Of a DNA stretch of 64,000 nucleotides, positions 42,520-50,754 are shown piece after piece (the stretch's first letter is position 1; each line of letters begins with the position of its first letter). Position numbers and translations under genes: made by a program. Source of the DNA: Bacillus sp. FJAT-44742 (GTDB lineage: Bacteria; Bacillota; Bacilli; Bacillales; Marinococcaceae). The notes under the pieces were generated by a model. It worked only from the letters and a program-made list of their open reading frames with translations. It was not told where the DNA came from and searched no databases. The DNA lies in the NCBI RefSeq assembly GCF_002797315.1, contig NZ_KZ454936.1, positions 3,109,645 to 3,173,644 on the forward strand, read 5' to 3'.

Positions 42520-43816
42520 GTATCTCTGCTCCAAGTCTACGCAATTTACTAGTTATATTTTCATACCCTCTATATATTTGTTCTACATTTGATATTGTCG
42601 TTTCTCCATCAGAAAACAGCCCAGTCAAGATGCACGAGGCTCCTCCTCTTAAATCAGTAGCCTGTACGTTTGCACCATTTAATTTTTTATTTCCTTCAAT
42701 TATCGCTGTGTTACCAAAGGAATGAATATTAGCACCAAATTTTTTTAACTCATTCACATATTGGAAACGATCCGTGAAACGTAAATCGGCAATAGAGCTT
42801 ATTCCTTGTGCTGATAAGGCCAGTGTTGCGAAAATTGGCTGCATATCAGAGTTTATACCAGGGTATGGAGCAGTAAACAAATCAAACGGCTTCTTAACCC
42901 CCTTCCCAGATATAAACAGAGATCCCCCCCATTCAAATACTTCTAGTCCGGCTTGCCTTAAGTATCTTACGTCCTCTTTAATATATTCCATATTAAAATT
43001 TGGAATACGAATTTCACCTTCAGTAACTCCCGCTGCAACAGCATATGTTATGGCTTCATCCCAGCCAGGCATTATTGGCATGGTTACACCCCCGTGTAAC
43101 TCTTTTACACCTTTTATTTTCAGTATTCGGTTTTTACATTCTACCTCTGCCCCCATAGCTTTTAATAATTCGCATAATTGTAGGACTTCAGGCCTGGTAT
43201 TAGCGTTTAGCAATGTAGTTTCTCCTTCTGCTAAACAACCAGCTATGAGAATGTTTTCAGTACCAGAAGTAGTAGGTAGATAAAACTCTATGTTATTTCC
43301 TTTCAAAACACGTGAATTTACCCCTAACCCTTCATCTGACTCTTCTACTTCTACTCCAAGCTTTTTTAAACCTAATATGTGCAAATCATATTTTCTATCC
43401 CCAATTTTGCATCCACCAGGGAGGGGCAATTTTATCTTCTCTTTTAATGCACTTGTTAAACCAAGTAACAAAAGTGAATATCTAATGCTACTGGAGACCC
43501 TTGGAGCATTCACTTTATTTGGAAAATCTCCTTTGCTACATGTTACCATATTACCTTCTACGGCAATATTTGCTCCCATCTCAGTTAATATTTGAATTAA
43601 TATTTTCACATCACGTAAATTTATCGGTACATTGGTTAGTCTCGTCTCTTTTTCCCCAAGACAAGCAGCAACAATCATAGGCAAGGCTGCGTTTTTGGCA
43701 CCTGATAACTCTACATCTCCATATAGATTATTACCACCTGTGATAACTATTTTTTTATTTTTATAATCATAAGTTGTATTTTTGTTTGTTGATATGTTTG
43801 TAATAGTGTTACTCAT
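42509..43816 (-). CDS. murA: Diverged MurA-type enolpyruvyl transferase
   Basis: Transfers enolpyruvate from PEP to UDP-GlcNAc. The 435-residue EPSP-synthase-like fold has Lys41 in LSGAKNAALP and the reactive Cys136 in PLPGGCKIGDRKYDLH. The acid is in PYPGINSDMQP. Several normally invariant positions differ from housekeeping MurA: the R-P-V-D after the Cys loop is R-K-Y-D, the M-R-A-S-I helix reads SSSIRYSLLL, and F-P-T-D is I-N-S-D. This suggests a specialised subfamily. It sits directly after the EpsC-type dehydratase and overlaps murB. The gene is as AT-rich as the eps core. Confidence 0.88.
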   Translation of the reverse strand: MSNTITNISTNKNTTYDYKNKKIVITGGNNLYGDVELSGAKNAALPMIVAACLGEKETRLTNVPINLRDVKILIQILTEMGANIAVEGNMVTCSKGDFPNKVNAPRVSSSIRYSLLLLGLTSALKEKIKLPLPGGCKIGDRKYDLHILGLKKLGVEVEESDEGLGVNSRVLKGNNIEFYLPTTSGTENILIAGCLAEGETTLLNANTRPEVLQLCELLKAMGAEVECKNRILKIKGVKELHGGVTMPIMPGWDEAITYAVAAGVTEGEIRIPNFNMEYIKEDVRYLRQAGLEVFEWGGSLFISGKGVKKPFDLFTAPYPGINSDMQPIFATLALSAQGISSIADLRFTDRFQYVNELKKFGANIHSFGNTAIIEGNKKLNGANVQATDLRGGASCILTGLFSDGETTISNVEQIYRGYENITSKLRRLGAEIHVQ

Positions 43817-43860
43817 TAAAATCCCACCTACTATTTTTAAATTTGGTATATCTTCCTAGT

Positions 43861-45726
43861 TCATGTAACAGTTAATTGGTTTAGATTTCCCTTCTTAAAA
43901 TGGGCAATATCCAGTGCCCTTTCCCTCACCATTTCTTTTTCTTGTTTTTCTACCTCTAGAATAAATTCGTTAATAACATTAATATCTACAGATGTAGTTT
44001 TCCCTCGATATATTTTGGGATAGATTTGCTCTTGGTGCACCTCATTATCTCCAAGAAGCTCTTCAAATAATTTCTCACCTGGACGCTTTCCTGGAAATAC
44101 TATTTCAATTTCTTCTTCTGTAAAACCAGATAGATGAATTAAGTTTCTGGCCAAATTAACAATCTTTACTGGTTCACCCATATCAAGCACAAAAATCTCA
44201 CCACCCTTTGCGAGGGAACCGGCTTGTAAAACAAGCCTAGAAGCTTCGGGAATTGTCATAAAATAACGTTCCATGTCAGGATGAGTAACAGTAACAGGCC
44301 CCCCTGCCTCAATTTGCTTTTTAAATAATGGAATGACGCTACCTCTGCTTCCAAGAACATTGCCGAAGCGGACAGCAACAAATTTCGTATCACTTATCAT
44401 GTCTAAATGCTGGATGACCATCTCTGCTATGCGTTTTGTGGCACCCATGACACTCGTTGGATTTACTGCTTTGTCTGTTGATACCATTACAAAGGAAGCA
44501 ACTCCAACAGCTTCTGAAGCTTCTGCAGTGTTTTTCGTGCCTATCACATTATTTTTGACCGCTTCGTGTGGGTTTCTCTCCATAAGTGGAACATGTTTGT
44601 GAGCGGCTGCATGGTAAACCACATCTGGTCTGTGCTTTTCCATTACAGCAAACATTCTTTCCCGATCCTGCACATCAGCGATTTCCGTAACAATATCTGT
44701 TACTCCCCTCAATTGCTTTAATTCCATTTCAATGCTGTATATACTGTTTTCTCCATGACCAAGGAGAATTAAGGTTGCTGGTTCAAACTTATATACTTGC
44801 CGGCAGATTTCTGAACCAATTGAACCCCCAGCTCCTGTAACTAATATTTTTTTACCAGTGAGCTTTTTTCCAATTTTGTCAGTGTCTAGTTCAACTGGCT
44901 CTCTTCCAAGCAAGTCTTCTACTTGAACATCTCTAAATTGCTTTACTGAAACCTTTCCAGTTAAAAGACCTTCAACAGAAGGAAGGATCTGGGTTTTCAC
45001 TTTTGTCTTCTGGCATTCCTCATAGATTCTCTGTAAGTCTTTTTTCTTTAAAGAAGGAATGGCAATGACTATGTGCTCTGCTTCATATTCTTTAACTACT
45101 CTTGGAATGTCATTGACCCCGCCAGCTACAGGAAGGCCTAACACTTCTAAATTTTGCTTAGTGATATCATCATCAATAAAAGCAACCGGATGCATTTCTG
45201 TATCCTTGTACTGCTGTATATTTCGGCATACTAGCGTACCTGCTCCGCCCGCTCCAATAATTAACGTTCTTGTTTTTTCCTTGTTGTCTTTCAGGTAGCC
45301 ATCTCGGTAAATTCTCCAGGCAAAGCGAGAGCCCCCAATGAGTAAAATATGTAACATCCAGGTTACAATTAACGTTCTTATATGAAGAGTCTGGAAAAAT
45401 GTAAATTGCATAATTCCTGTAATAAGAATCGTCAGCGAAACAGCTTGGAAGATAGCCACAAGCTCATTCACACTCGCATAAGACCATGCACGTTTATATA
45501 GTTTAAAAAAATGTGCCAGAATATGATGAGAAATAACCAGTGTAGCTGAACTTGCAAATAGAATGGCTGACCAGATGTATTCAGGCGAGTATAATAAATA
45601 TCCCCCTATAAATACAGCTGTCAGTACAATGAGTGTATCTATGGTCATCAACGTCGCTATTCTTTTTTTATACGTTAAGGGAATTGCTTTCTTTGGTGAA
45701 TCTTTTACCAATGTAGATGAACTCAA
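43861..45726 (-). CDS. epsC: EpsC-like membrane UDP-sugar 4,6-dehydratase
   Basis: A 621-residue protein: four N-terminal membrane helices (about 25-145), a CoA-binding-like Rossmann domain (TLIIGAGGAGTLVCRNI), then a SDR dehydratase domain (ILVTGAGGSIGSEICRQV at about 290; STDKAVNPTSVMGATKRIAE with Met replacing the usual Tyr). This is the EpsC/CapD/PglF architecture that converts UDP-GlcNAc to UDP-4-keto-6-deoxy-HexNAc. AAAGGAG lies eight bases before TTG 45726; the GTG at 45735 overlaps it. The gene is preceded by a structured leader and a long hairpin, as epsC is preceded by EAR in B. subtilis. GC is closer to the flanks than to the next genes. Confidence 0.92.
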   Translation of the reverse strand: MSSSTLVKDSPKKAIPLTYKKRIATLMTIDTLIVLTAVFIGGYLLYSPEYIWSAILFASSATLVISHHILAHFFKLYKRAWSYASVNELVAIFQAVSLTILITGIMQFTFFQTLHIRTLIVTWMLHILLIGGSRFAWRIYRDGYLKDNKEKTRTLIIGAGGAGTLVCRNIQQYKDTEMHPVAFIDDDITKQNLEVLGLPVAGGVNDIPRVVKEYEAEHIVIAIPSLKKKDLQRIYEECQKTKVKTQILPSVEGLLTGKVSVKQFRDVQVEDLLGREPVELDTDKIGKKLTGKKILVTGAGGSIGSEICRQVYKFEPATLILLGHGENSIYSIEMELKQLRGVTDIVTEIADVQDRERMFAVMEKHRPDVVYHAAAHKHVPLMERNPHEAVKNNVIGTKNTAEASEAVGVASFVMVSTDKAVNPTSVMGATKRIAEMVIQHLDMISDTKFVAVRFGNVLGSRGSVIPLFKKQIEAGGPVTVTHPDMERYFMTIPEASRLVLQAGSLAKGGEIFVLDMGEPVKIVNLARNLIHLSGFTEEEIEIVFPGKRPGEKLFEELLGDNEVHQEQIYPKIYRGKTTSVDINVINEFILEVEKQEKEMVRERALDIAHFKKGNLNQLTVT

Positions 45727-45756
45727 ACCTATCACTCCTTTTGTCTTTTAATACGA

Positions 45757-45817
45757 AAAATATAAATAATGCCTGGTTCCACCAATGGTTGGCACTTCCA
45801 GGCATTATTTATATTTT
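45757..45817 (-). terminator. Long hairpin in the epsC leader
   Basis: A perfect 20-bp inverted repeat (45757-45776 with 45798-45817) around a 21-nt centre that itself can pair weakly. On the minus strand it ends in TTTTTCG, 22-30 bases before epsC. It looks like a terminator that the upstream RNA would have to overcome. GCCTGG in the arms resembles the GTGCCTGGCAC repeat family. Confidence 0.75.
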
Positions 45818-45841
45818 CACCTTTTGTAAATAGGCATTTAA

Positions 45842-46016
45842 CCTAACCTCACACCGCACCCTTGGCGACAAGCGCCTAAGGTGTTACCCCACAGCACGGC
45901 CGAGTATCTCCGTTATTAAAGGTAAGGAGACATCACCTAAAAAGAAAAGCGCAAACGTCCTGAACAGGCGCGATACGTTAAAGCCTTTTGGCCAAAGGTT
46001 ATACTAATGACTAAAG
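45842..46016 (-). ncRNA. EAR-like (epsC leader) processive antitermination RNA
   Basis: Non-coding, far more GC-rich than the surrounding leader. On the minus strand it can form several helices: ACCTTTGG/CCAAAAGG at 5', AACGT..CCTG-CAGG..ACGTT, TCTCC/GGAGA with neighbouring GGTG and TTACC able to make a pseudoknot, and CACCTTAGGCG/CGCCAAGGGTG closed by CTTGT. It lies between the phosphatase gene and epsC, the position of the EAR element that lets RNA polymerase read through distant terminators in the B. subtilis eps operon. The identification rests on position, structure and recalled features; a covariance search would settle it. Confidence 0.72.
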
Positions 46017-46070
46017 AACTAATGCAAAAATTTGTCTAACTTAATTATATAAATAAAGTTATATTGCTTA

Positions 46071-46838
46071 CTAAAACAAGCCAAATACTTTCTTCTTTTT
46101 TATGCGTTGCGGTTCATTCATGGATATATACTGCCCTTTAACAAGAAATTCAGCATTTTCACTAAAGAAATAGGAAGCATCCAAACCAAACTTTCGTTCA
46201 ACTTCCTCAAACGCCGCTTTCATTCGCGAAGGACGTTTCTTGGTTCCATGGGCATCGGAGGCAATGAAATGAGTAAGCTCATGTTCTATTAATTGCATAC
46301 TGAAACTCTTCACCTTTTTCCCAAAATCGCCTACAAGGCTGGATGCAGTCACTTGGGTGGCTGCCCCGTTTTTCACCAATTCATATAACATCCCTGGCTG
46401 CTCAATCAATTCCTTATTTCTTTCAGGATGAACAATAATCGGAATCAAACCCTGCTGCTGGATGTCGTATAGCATCTTTGGCGTATACCTGGGGACATGG
46501 TCACTAGGCAGCTCTACAAATAAATAAAGACCTCCATCAGCAAGTGTCAATATCTCTCCCAGCTCTAATCCTTTCGGCAAGTCCCCATGGATTCTCGTTT
46601 CTTGTCCAGGTAATACAGTAAGAGGTATGTTTTCTGCTTTGAAGGCATCGTTTAGTTTCTTTGTTTTTTGGAAAATATCAAATTTAGGATTTAAGTACGT
46701 ACCGTTGTAATGATGGGGGGTAGCGATGATTGTTGTAACCCCTTCTTCTAATGCCTTTAGAGCCATTGCTTTGCTTTCTTCTAAATGGGCTGCCCCATCG
46801 TCGGTATCCGGAAGGATATGACAATGAATATCAATCAT
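46071..46838 (-). CDS. PHP-type tyrosine-protein phosphatase (CpsB/YwqE)
   Basis: Manganese-dependent phosphatase that dephosphorylates the capsule/EPS tyrosine kinase and UDP-sugar enzymes. A 255-residue PHP fold: MIDIHCHILPDTDDGA with metal ligands at the N-terminus, TIIATPHHYNGTY, VLPGQETRI, LIPIIVHPERNKEL and ASDAHGTKKRPSRM. All metal-binding motifs of the CpsB/Wzb-type PHP group are intact. The frame extends nine codons upstream, but GAGGAGGGTG is placed for the ATG at 46838. It follows the kinase gene and precedes the leader RNA. Confidence 0.93.
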   Translation of the reverse strand: MIDIHCHILPDTDDGAAHLEESKAMALKALEEGVTTIIATPHHYNGTYLNPKFDIFQKTKKLNDAFKAENIPLTVLPGQETRIHGDLPKGLELGEILTLADGGLYLFVELPSDHVPRYTPKMLYDIQQQGLIPIIVHPERNKELIEQPGMLYELVKNGAATQVTASSLVGDFGKKVKSFSMQLIEHELTHFIASDAHGTKKRPSRMKAAFEEVERKFGLDASYFFSENAEFLVKGQYISMNEPQRIKKKKVFGLF

Positions 46839-46949
46839 ATAACACCCTCCTCTTTTTATATACAAAAGTCCTATTACTATGAAACTAACAAAATACAGTA
46901 TATACCAAATGTTAAATAAATGGAAGTTATTTGTTAAATATCCTGTAAG

Positions 46950-47651
46950 TTAACTTCCGTAATAATACATATAGTTGCTCGTTTTCTTTTCTTTTCTATT
47001 TAAAACAGCACCTAATAGTCTTGCATTCGTATTCTCTATCAATTCTTTCGCTTTCTCAGCTTCGTCTTTCACTGTTTTCCCGCTGCTTACCACAAGCACC
47101 ACACCGTCACAAATACTTGCAAGTACTTGGGCATCTGTTACAGCAAGCAGGGGCGGAGTATCTAGAATAACATATTCATAGTTCTTCTTTGCTTCGCTTA
47201 ATAGCTCTTTCATCATTCTTGACCCTAATAGTTCAGATGGGTTAGGAGGAATAGGTCCGCAGGTTAATACATCTAACCCTTCCACGTCAGTAGGCCGGAC
47301 TGCTTCGTTCAGGCTCATTTGTTTCGTTACAACGTTACTTAAGCCCACATGGTTAGGAAGACGGAATGTATAATGAACGGTTGGCTTTCTCATATCAGCG
47401 TCAATTAGCAGAGCCCCTTTTCCTTGCTGAGCCATCACCACAGCCAAATTTGCATTGACTGTTGATTTCCCATCCCCTGGTCCCGCTGAGGTGGTCATAA
47501 TGGTAGACACTTCTTCATCAACTGCGGCAAACTGAATGTTTGTGCGAATCGTGCGAAACTGCTCTGTTATCGGTGACCTCGGCTGTTCCTTAGCGATTAA
47601 CGTTCTTGTCTTAGTTCCTTGTTCATTTTTATTACGAAATTTTTTGAGCAT
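46950..47651 (-). CDS. epsB: Tyrosine-protein kinase (CpsD/EpsB, BY-kinase)
   Basis: A 233-residue cytoplasmic ATPase of the bacterial tyrosine kinase family that partners the Wzz-type membrane protein. Walker A is SAGPGDGKSTVNANLAV (about 55-71), Walker A' LLIDADMRKPTVHY, Walker B VILDTPPLLAVTDA, and the tyrosine cluster NYMYYYGS at the C-terminus is the autophosphorylation site. The in-frame Met at 47711 is inside the upstream gene; MLKKFRNKN at 47651 has GAGAAGG three to six bases before it. It overlaps the end of the epsA-like gene by 20 bases. Confidence 0.93.
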   Translation of the reverse strand: MLKKFRNKNEQGTKTRTLIAKEQPRSPITEQFRTIRTNIQFAAVDEEVSTIMTTSAGPGDGKSTVNANLAVVMAQQGKGALLIDADMRKPTVHYTFRLPNHVGLSNVVTKQMSLNEAVRPTDVEGLDVLTCGPIPPNPSELLGSRMMKELLSEAKKNYEYVILDTPPLLAVTDAQVLASICDGVVLVVSSGKTVKDEAEKAKELIENTNARLLGAVLNRKEKKTSNYMYYYGS

Positions 47652-48381
47652 TAACCTTCTCACTCCCTGGTTCTTCTCGGTATGGTTTGGCTGCTTTCTG
47701 ATCATTGGCATCCATTTCCGGAATAACTCCTAGGACCGGAAGCTCCAGACCTCTTTCGATATCCTGTTCTGTTTTAATCGTGTTATCAAGAAATTCTAAT
47801 AGAAATGCCAATCCCACTGCTGCCATTAGGCCAACAACAAAGGCAATCGCCATATTCAGCATAGGTTGAGGAGAGACAGGAGACATTTCTTCTGTTAGTT
47901 CAGCTGTTGATAGAATACTAACATTATCAACACTCATAATGTTTACGATATCTCTTTCAAAAACATTCGCTGTCATATTGGCGATATTTACTGCCATTAC
48001 CGGATCTGGATCTTGGACCGAAATAGAAACGACCTGTGAGTCGCCTTCAGCTGCTACGTTGATTTGATTGTTTAATGAGTTATAAGAACGTTCTAAACCA
48101 AGCTCTTCCCTTACACTCTCTAAAATTGTAGGACTTTTAATTATCACATTGTATGTATTGATCAGTTCACGGTTTGTATCGATATCGCTGGTAGAATATG
48201 TTTGCTGTTCAGTTGGAGATTGGTTTACGAGAATTTGAGTAGAAGTTTCATAGATTGGCGTTAATACAAAGAAGCTGATTGCAGCACTGATTCCCACAGC
48301 TGCCAGAGTTATTGCAATAATCATGACGATTCTTTTTTTTAGCGTTTCGAGTATCTCTTTCAAGCTGATTGTTTCTTCCAT
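47632..48381 (-). CDS. epsA: Wzz-type chain-length determinant / kinase modulator (EpsA/CapA)
   Basis: A 249-residue membrane protein with two transmembrane helices (about 18-40 and 175-196) and an extracytoplasmic domain. Features are ISLKEILETLKKRIVMII at the N-terminus, TPIYETSTQILV after helix 1 and the proline-rich PVSPQPMLNMAIA before helix 2. It activates the BY-kinase and sets polymer length. The cytoplasmic tail is acidic and lysine-rich. AGGAGGAAGGT precedes the ATG. It is the first gene of the eps operon, and its promoter lies in the 180-base gap shared with the divergent LCP gene. Confidence 0.92.
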   Translation of the reverse strand: MEETISLKEILETLKKRIVMIIAITLAAVGISAAISFFVLTPIYETSTQILVNQSPTEQQTYSTSDIDTNRELINTYNVIIKSPTILESVREELGLERSYNSLNNQINVAAEGDSQVVSISVQDPDPVMAVNIANMTANVFERDIVNIMSVDNVSILSTAELTEEMSPVSPQPMLNMAIAFVVGLMAAVGLAFLLEFLDNTIKTEQDIERGLELPVLGVIPEMDANDQKAAKPYREEPGSEKVNAQKIS

Positions 48382-48439
48382 ACCTTCCTCCTGATGCTAT
48401 TTCATATATTATTTTACATAATGTTACATTTCCCTAAAA

Positions 48440-48455
48440 ACAATACATGAATTGT
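48440..48455. promoter_or_regulatory. Near-palindrome upstream of the eps operon
   Basis: ACAATACATGAATTGT pairs at 14 of 16 positions and lies between the divergent epsA and LCP genes, 59 bases from the epsA start. It may be an operator for a dimeric regulator. It does not resemble the SinR box I know (GTTCTYT). AT-rich context keeps confidence low. Confidence 0.4.
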
Positions 48456-48487
48456 ATCACAACTTTCACTATTATTGTAAATTTTTC

Positions 48488-48516
48488 TTGTATAATCTCA
48501 ACCCCCTTCCTATAAT
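48488..48516 (+). promoter_or_regulatory. Promoter of the first LCP gene
   Basis: TTGTAT (48488-48493), 17 bases, TATAAT (48511-48516). A second TATAAT at 48491-48496 offers an alternative start. Both are within 75 bases of the LCP gene. Confidence 0.55.
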
Positions 48517-48561
48517 TGTAAAGGAATGACCTATTACCTTCAGAAAGCAGGAACGCAACAT

Positions 48562-49461
48562 ATGAAGAAATTACTAATCGTTTTATTCAGTTTAGCAGGG
48601 GCTGTCATTCTTGCTATCGGCGGATATGCACTTTATTTATACCTATCTATTTCTAATACTGCCGACAGCATGCACGAACCATTGATTCGTGAAAGTGATA
48701 ATTTACGTGAAGTTGATTTTTCTTCTCAAGAACCTTTGTCTTTTCTTATTCTTGGAATCGATGCCGAGGAATCGACCAGAGGACGTTCTGACACAATGAT
48801 TGTTCTGACAGTGAATCCTGAAGACGAGTCTATGAAAATGGTAAGCATTCCAAGAGACACCCGAACAGAAATGGTTGGCCGGGGCAACGAGGATAAGATT
48901 AACCATGCTTTTGCTTTTGGCGGTCCGGAAATGGCCATGGATACAGTGGAAAACTTTTTAGATATACCGATCGATTACTATGTTTCCATAAATATGGATG
49001 GATTTAAAGATATTGTTGATGCGGTTGACGGTGTGACTGTAGATAACGCCTTTGCCTTCGAGCAGTCAGGGTATGATTTTTCCGAAGGGGAGATTAACCT
49101 GGATGGAGATGAAGCCCTTGCTTATGTACGAATGAGAAAGAATGACCCTAACGGTGACTTTGGAAGAAACACACGTCAGCGTCAGCTTGTGGATGCTGTG
49201 ATTCATGAAGGAGCTCAGATCTCTTCAGTAACAAAGGCCGGCTCTATTTTAGATGCCTTAGGGAACAACGTAAGAACCAACCTGACATTTGAGGAAATGA
49301 GAGACCTTCAATCAAATTACCGTCAGGCACGCCATGACCTTGAAGAGTTTGAGATTAGCGGCAATGGAACAAGAATTAACGGTGTTTATTACCTGGAGGT
49401 TCCGGAAGAGGAACGGCAACGAATATCAGGAGAACTGAAAGATCATTTGAATGTAGACTAA
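48562..49461 (+). CDS. LytR-CpsA-Psr (LCP) family ligase
   Basis: About 299 residues; one N-terminal membrane helix (MKKLLIVLFSLAGAVILAIGG region) and an extracytoplasmic LCP domain. Signature parts are SFLILGIDAEESTRGRSDTMIVLTV, MVSIPRDTRTEM, DKINHAFAFGG and ALAYVRMRKNDPNGDFGRNTRQ, with the Arg and Asp residues that hold the polyprenyl pyrophosphate. LCP enzymes transfer teichoic acid or capsular polymer to peptidoglycan. It is divergent from epsA, so it may attach the eps-encoded polymer. The ATG at 48562 follows a weak AGGAA. Confidence 0.92.
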   Translation: MKKLLIVLFSLAGAVILAIGGYALYLYLSISNTADSMHEPLIRESDNLREVDFSSQEPLSFLILGIDAEESTRGRSDTMIVLTVNPEDESMKMVSIPRDTRTEMVGRGNEDKINHAFAFGGPEMAMDTVENFLDIPIDYYVSINMDGFKDIVDAVDGVTVDNAFAFEQSGYDFSEGEINLDGDEALAYVRMRKNDPNGDFGRNTRQRQLVDAVIHEGAQISSVTKAGSILDALGNNVRTNLTFEEMRDLQSNYRQARHDLEEFEISGNGTRINGVYYLEVPEEERQRISGELKDHLNVD

Positions 49462-49469
49462 TAAAAAAT

Positions 49470-49498
49470 GGCTGTCGAAGCGCTTTCGACGGCCTTTT
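49470..49498 (+). terminator. Terminator after the first LCP gene
   Basis: GGC(T)GTCGAA pairs with TTCGAC(G)GCC around GCGC-T, followed by six T. The inner AAGCGCTT resembles a cre core but belongs to the stem. Confidence 0.85.
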
Positions 49499-49609
49499 TT
49501 ATACCTAGTGACAAGTATTGGAATGGCGTGCGTTATAATGTACAATAAGGAAACAAACAGCTCACACCCAATTTATGGAACAAACAATAAAGGCTGGAGG
49601 AAACAAGAA

Positions 49610-50104
49610 ATGAAGACAGGAACCAGGATTCTTATGTACACTTTATGCCTTTCTTGGATTCTCTTACTCATCGCTTTCAATTTAACAAACAGTATTAGTG
49701 ATCTGATCATTCACCGAGAAGGCTTTTCCTTTCACATTGACCGTGATATTAGCTGGCGGGCAGAATTTTCGGTTTTCGCTCTGGATTTATCAGACCGTTT
49801 ATTTATCATTTCTAAGCTTGGGCACTTTGTGGCTTTCTTCATCTTAACCCTGCTCCTTCTTTCTACTTTTAGATCCCAAAGGTTAGCACTTGCCATTGCC
49901 CTCTTCTTTTCTATTATATTGGAGGTTCTACAGCCCTTCTTTGGACGTGCGGGCTTAATTATGGATATGGTTATTAATTTTACGGCAGTTTATGCTGCTT
50001 TCTTCCTTTATAAAGGGGCTGTGTGGCTAATGTCTGCTCCTAAAGAAAAGAGTTCATCTTATCCTGAAAATTCAAGGATGGCCCGGCGAAGAAGACTTGG
50101 TTAA
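49610..50104 (+). CDS. VanZ-like membrane protein
   Basis: A 164-residue protein with about four transmembrane helices. The VanZ signature is recognisable as SKLGHFVAFFILTLLLLS, ALFFSIILEVLQPFFGRAGLIMDMVINFTA. Family members influence cell-envelope lipid or glycopeptide tolerance, but no resistance can be inferred. GGAGGAAACAAGAA precedes ATG 49610; the frame extends 34 codons further with no good start. The last 25 residues are basic (ARRRRLG). It converges with a second VanZ-like gene across a shared terminator. Confidence 0.85.
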   Translation: MKTGTRILMYTLCLSWILLLIAFNLTNSISDLIIHREGFSFHIDRDISWRAEFSVFALDLSDRLFIISKLGHFVAFFILTLLLLSTFRSQRLALAIALFFSIILEVLQPFFGRAGLIMDMVINFTAVYAAFFLYKGAVWLMSAPKEKSSSYPENSRMARRRRLG

Positions 50105-50105
50105 A

Positions 50106-50141
50106 AGAAACCCCCCTAGAAACTGCTCCAGGGGGGTTTCT
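50106..50141. terminator. Bidirectional terminator between two VanZ-like genes
   Basis: A perfect 12-bp stem (50106-50117 with 50130-50141) including six G-C pairs, 12-nt loop, T/C-rich flank on plus and TTTTAAC-type flank on minus. Confidence 0.8.
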
Positions 50142-50538
50142 ACTTTCTCTCTTCTCTTGTATTGATTACAGAAACAATGCTTAACGCAATCAAGGCTCCC
50201 GCTGAATTAATCAAGACGTCTGAAAATACCCCGTCTCTTCCCGGCACGAAGGTCTGGTGCCATTCATCAATGGCACCGTAGGCTGTGGCCAGTCCCCAGG
50301 CCAATGTATACTGATACCTTTTCCCTCTAAGCGCAAGCCAAAAGAAGACAGCAAGCACCCCAAAGGCTGCAAGATGAACAAGCTTTCTTATGATATAATT
50401 AAGTATATCTGGATTAATCAAAGGATTCTCAAGCAATTGTCCTGTTGATTCACCTGTAAACCCCGTATGACGTGTCGCCATTGCTATGAGTAGGCACCAG
50501 GCTGTCGCTGTCACCCACCATTTCTTATTTCCCTTCAT
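50140..50538 (-). CDS. VanZ-like membrane protein (short)
   Basis: A 132-residue VanZ family protein with four membrane segments and the conserved block IIRKLVHLAAFGVLAVFFWLAL, then YGAIDEWHQTFVPGRDGVFSDVLINSAG. The acidic/His cluster DEWHQ and the PGR-x-G-x-x-x-D loop are the family hallmark. Shorter than the convergent VanZ-like protein and clearly a different subgroup. The start has no strong ribosome-binding site beyond AGGTGA. Function is unknown; the setting between two LCP genes points to the envelope. Confidence 0.85.
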   Translation of the reverse strand: MKGNKKWWVTATAWCLLIAMATRHTGFTGESTGQLLENPLINPDILNYIIRKLVHLAAFGVLAVFFWLALRGKRYQYTLAWGLATAYGAIDEWHQTFVPGRDGVFSDVLINSAGALIALSIVSVINTREERK

Positions 50539-50653
50539 TACGAATCACCTGTCGTTAATTGTAAGCTGTTATTTTACTATGATTTCCTTCTGTCTGACAA
50601 CGCCAGATTCATAGTCTGGACCTACCTTTCTACACAATTTGATAAAATTTTTA

Positions 50654-50682
50654 TAGATATATAGATAATATTCTCTTATAAT
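50654..50682 (+). promoter_or_regulatory. Promoter of the second LCP gene
   Basis: TAGATA (50654-50659), 17 bases, TATAAT (50677-50682). Downstream GGGTA-N7-TACCC (50690-50706) can form a small leader hairpin. Confidence 0.6.
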
Positions 50683-50754
50683 ATACGGAGGGTAAAGTGT
50701 ATACCCTAAGAAATGGACGTTGGACGAAGGAATCTTAAAGGAGCGTTTAAGCCT

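Noticed and set aside
42774-43595. Frames of 100-170 codons antisense to murA
   Set aside because: No ribosome-binding site and no domain; shadows of the conserved MurA coding sequence.
49474-49490. GTCGAAGCGCTTTCGAC looking like a cre core
   Set aside because: It is the stem and loop of the terminator after the LCP gene.
49610-50538. VanZ-like genes as glycopeptide resistance determinants
   Set aside because: No vanHAX or VanRS-like genes nearby; VanZ family proteins are widespread without resistance function.
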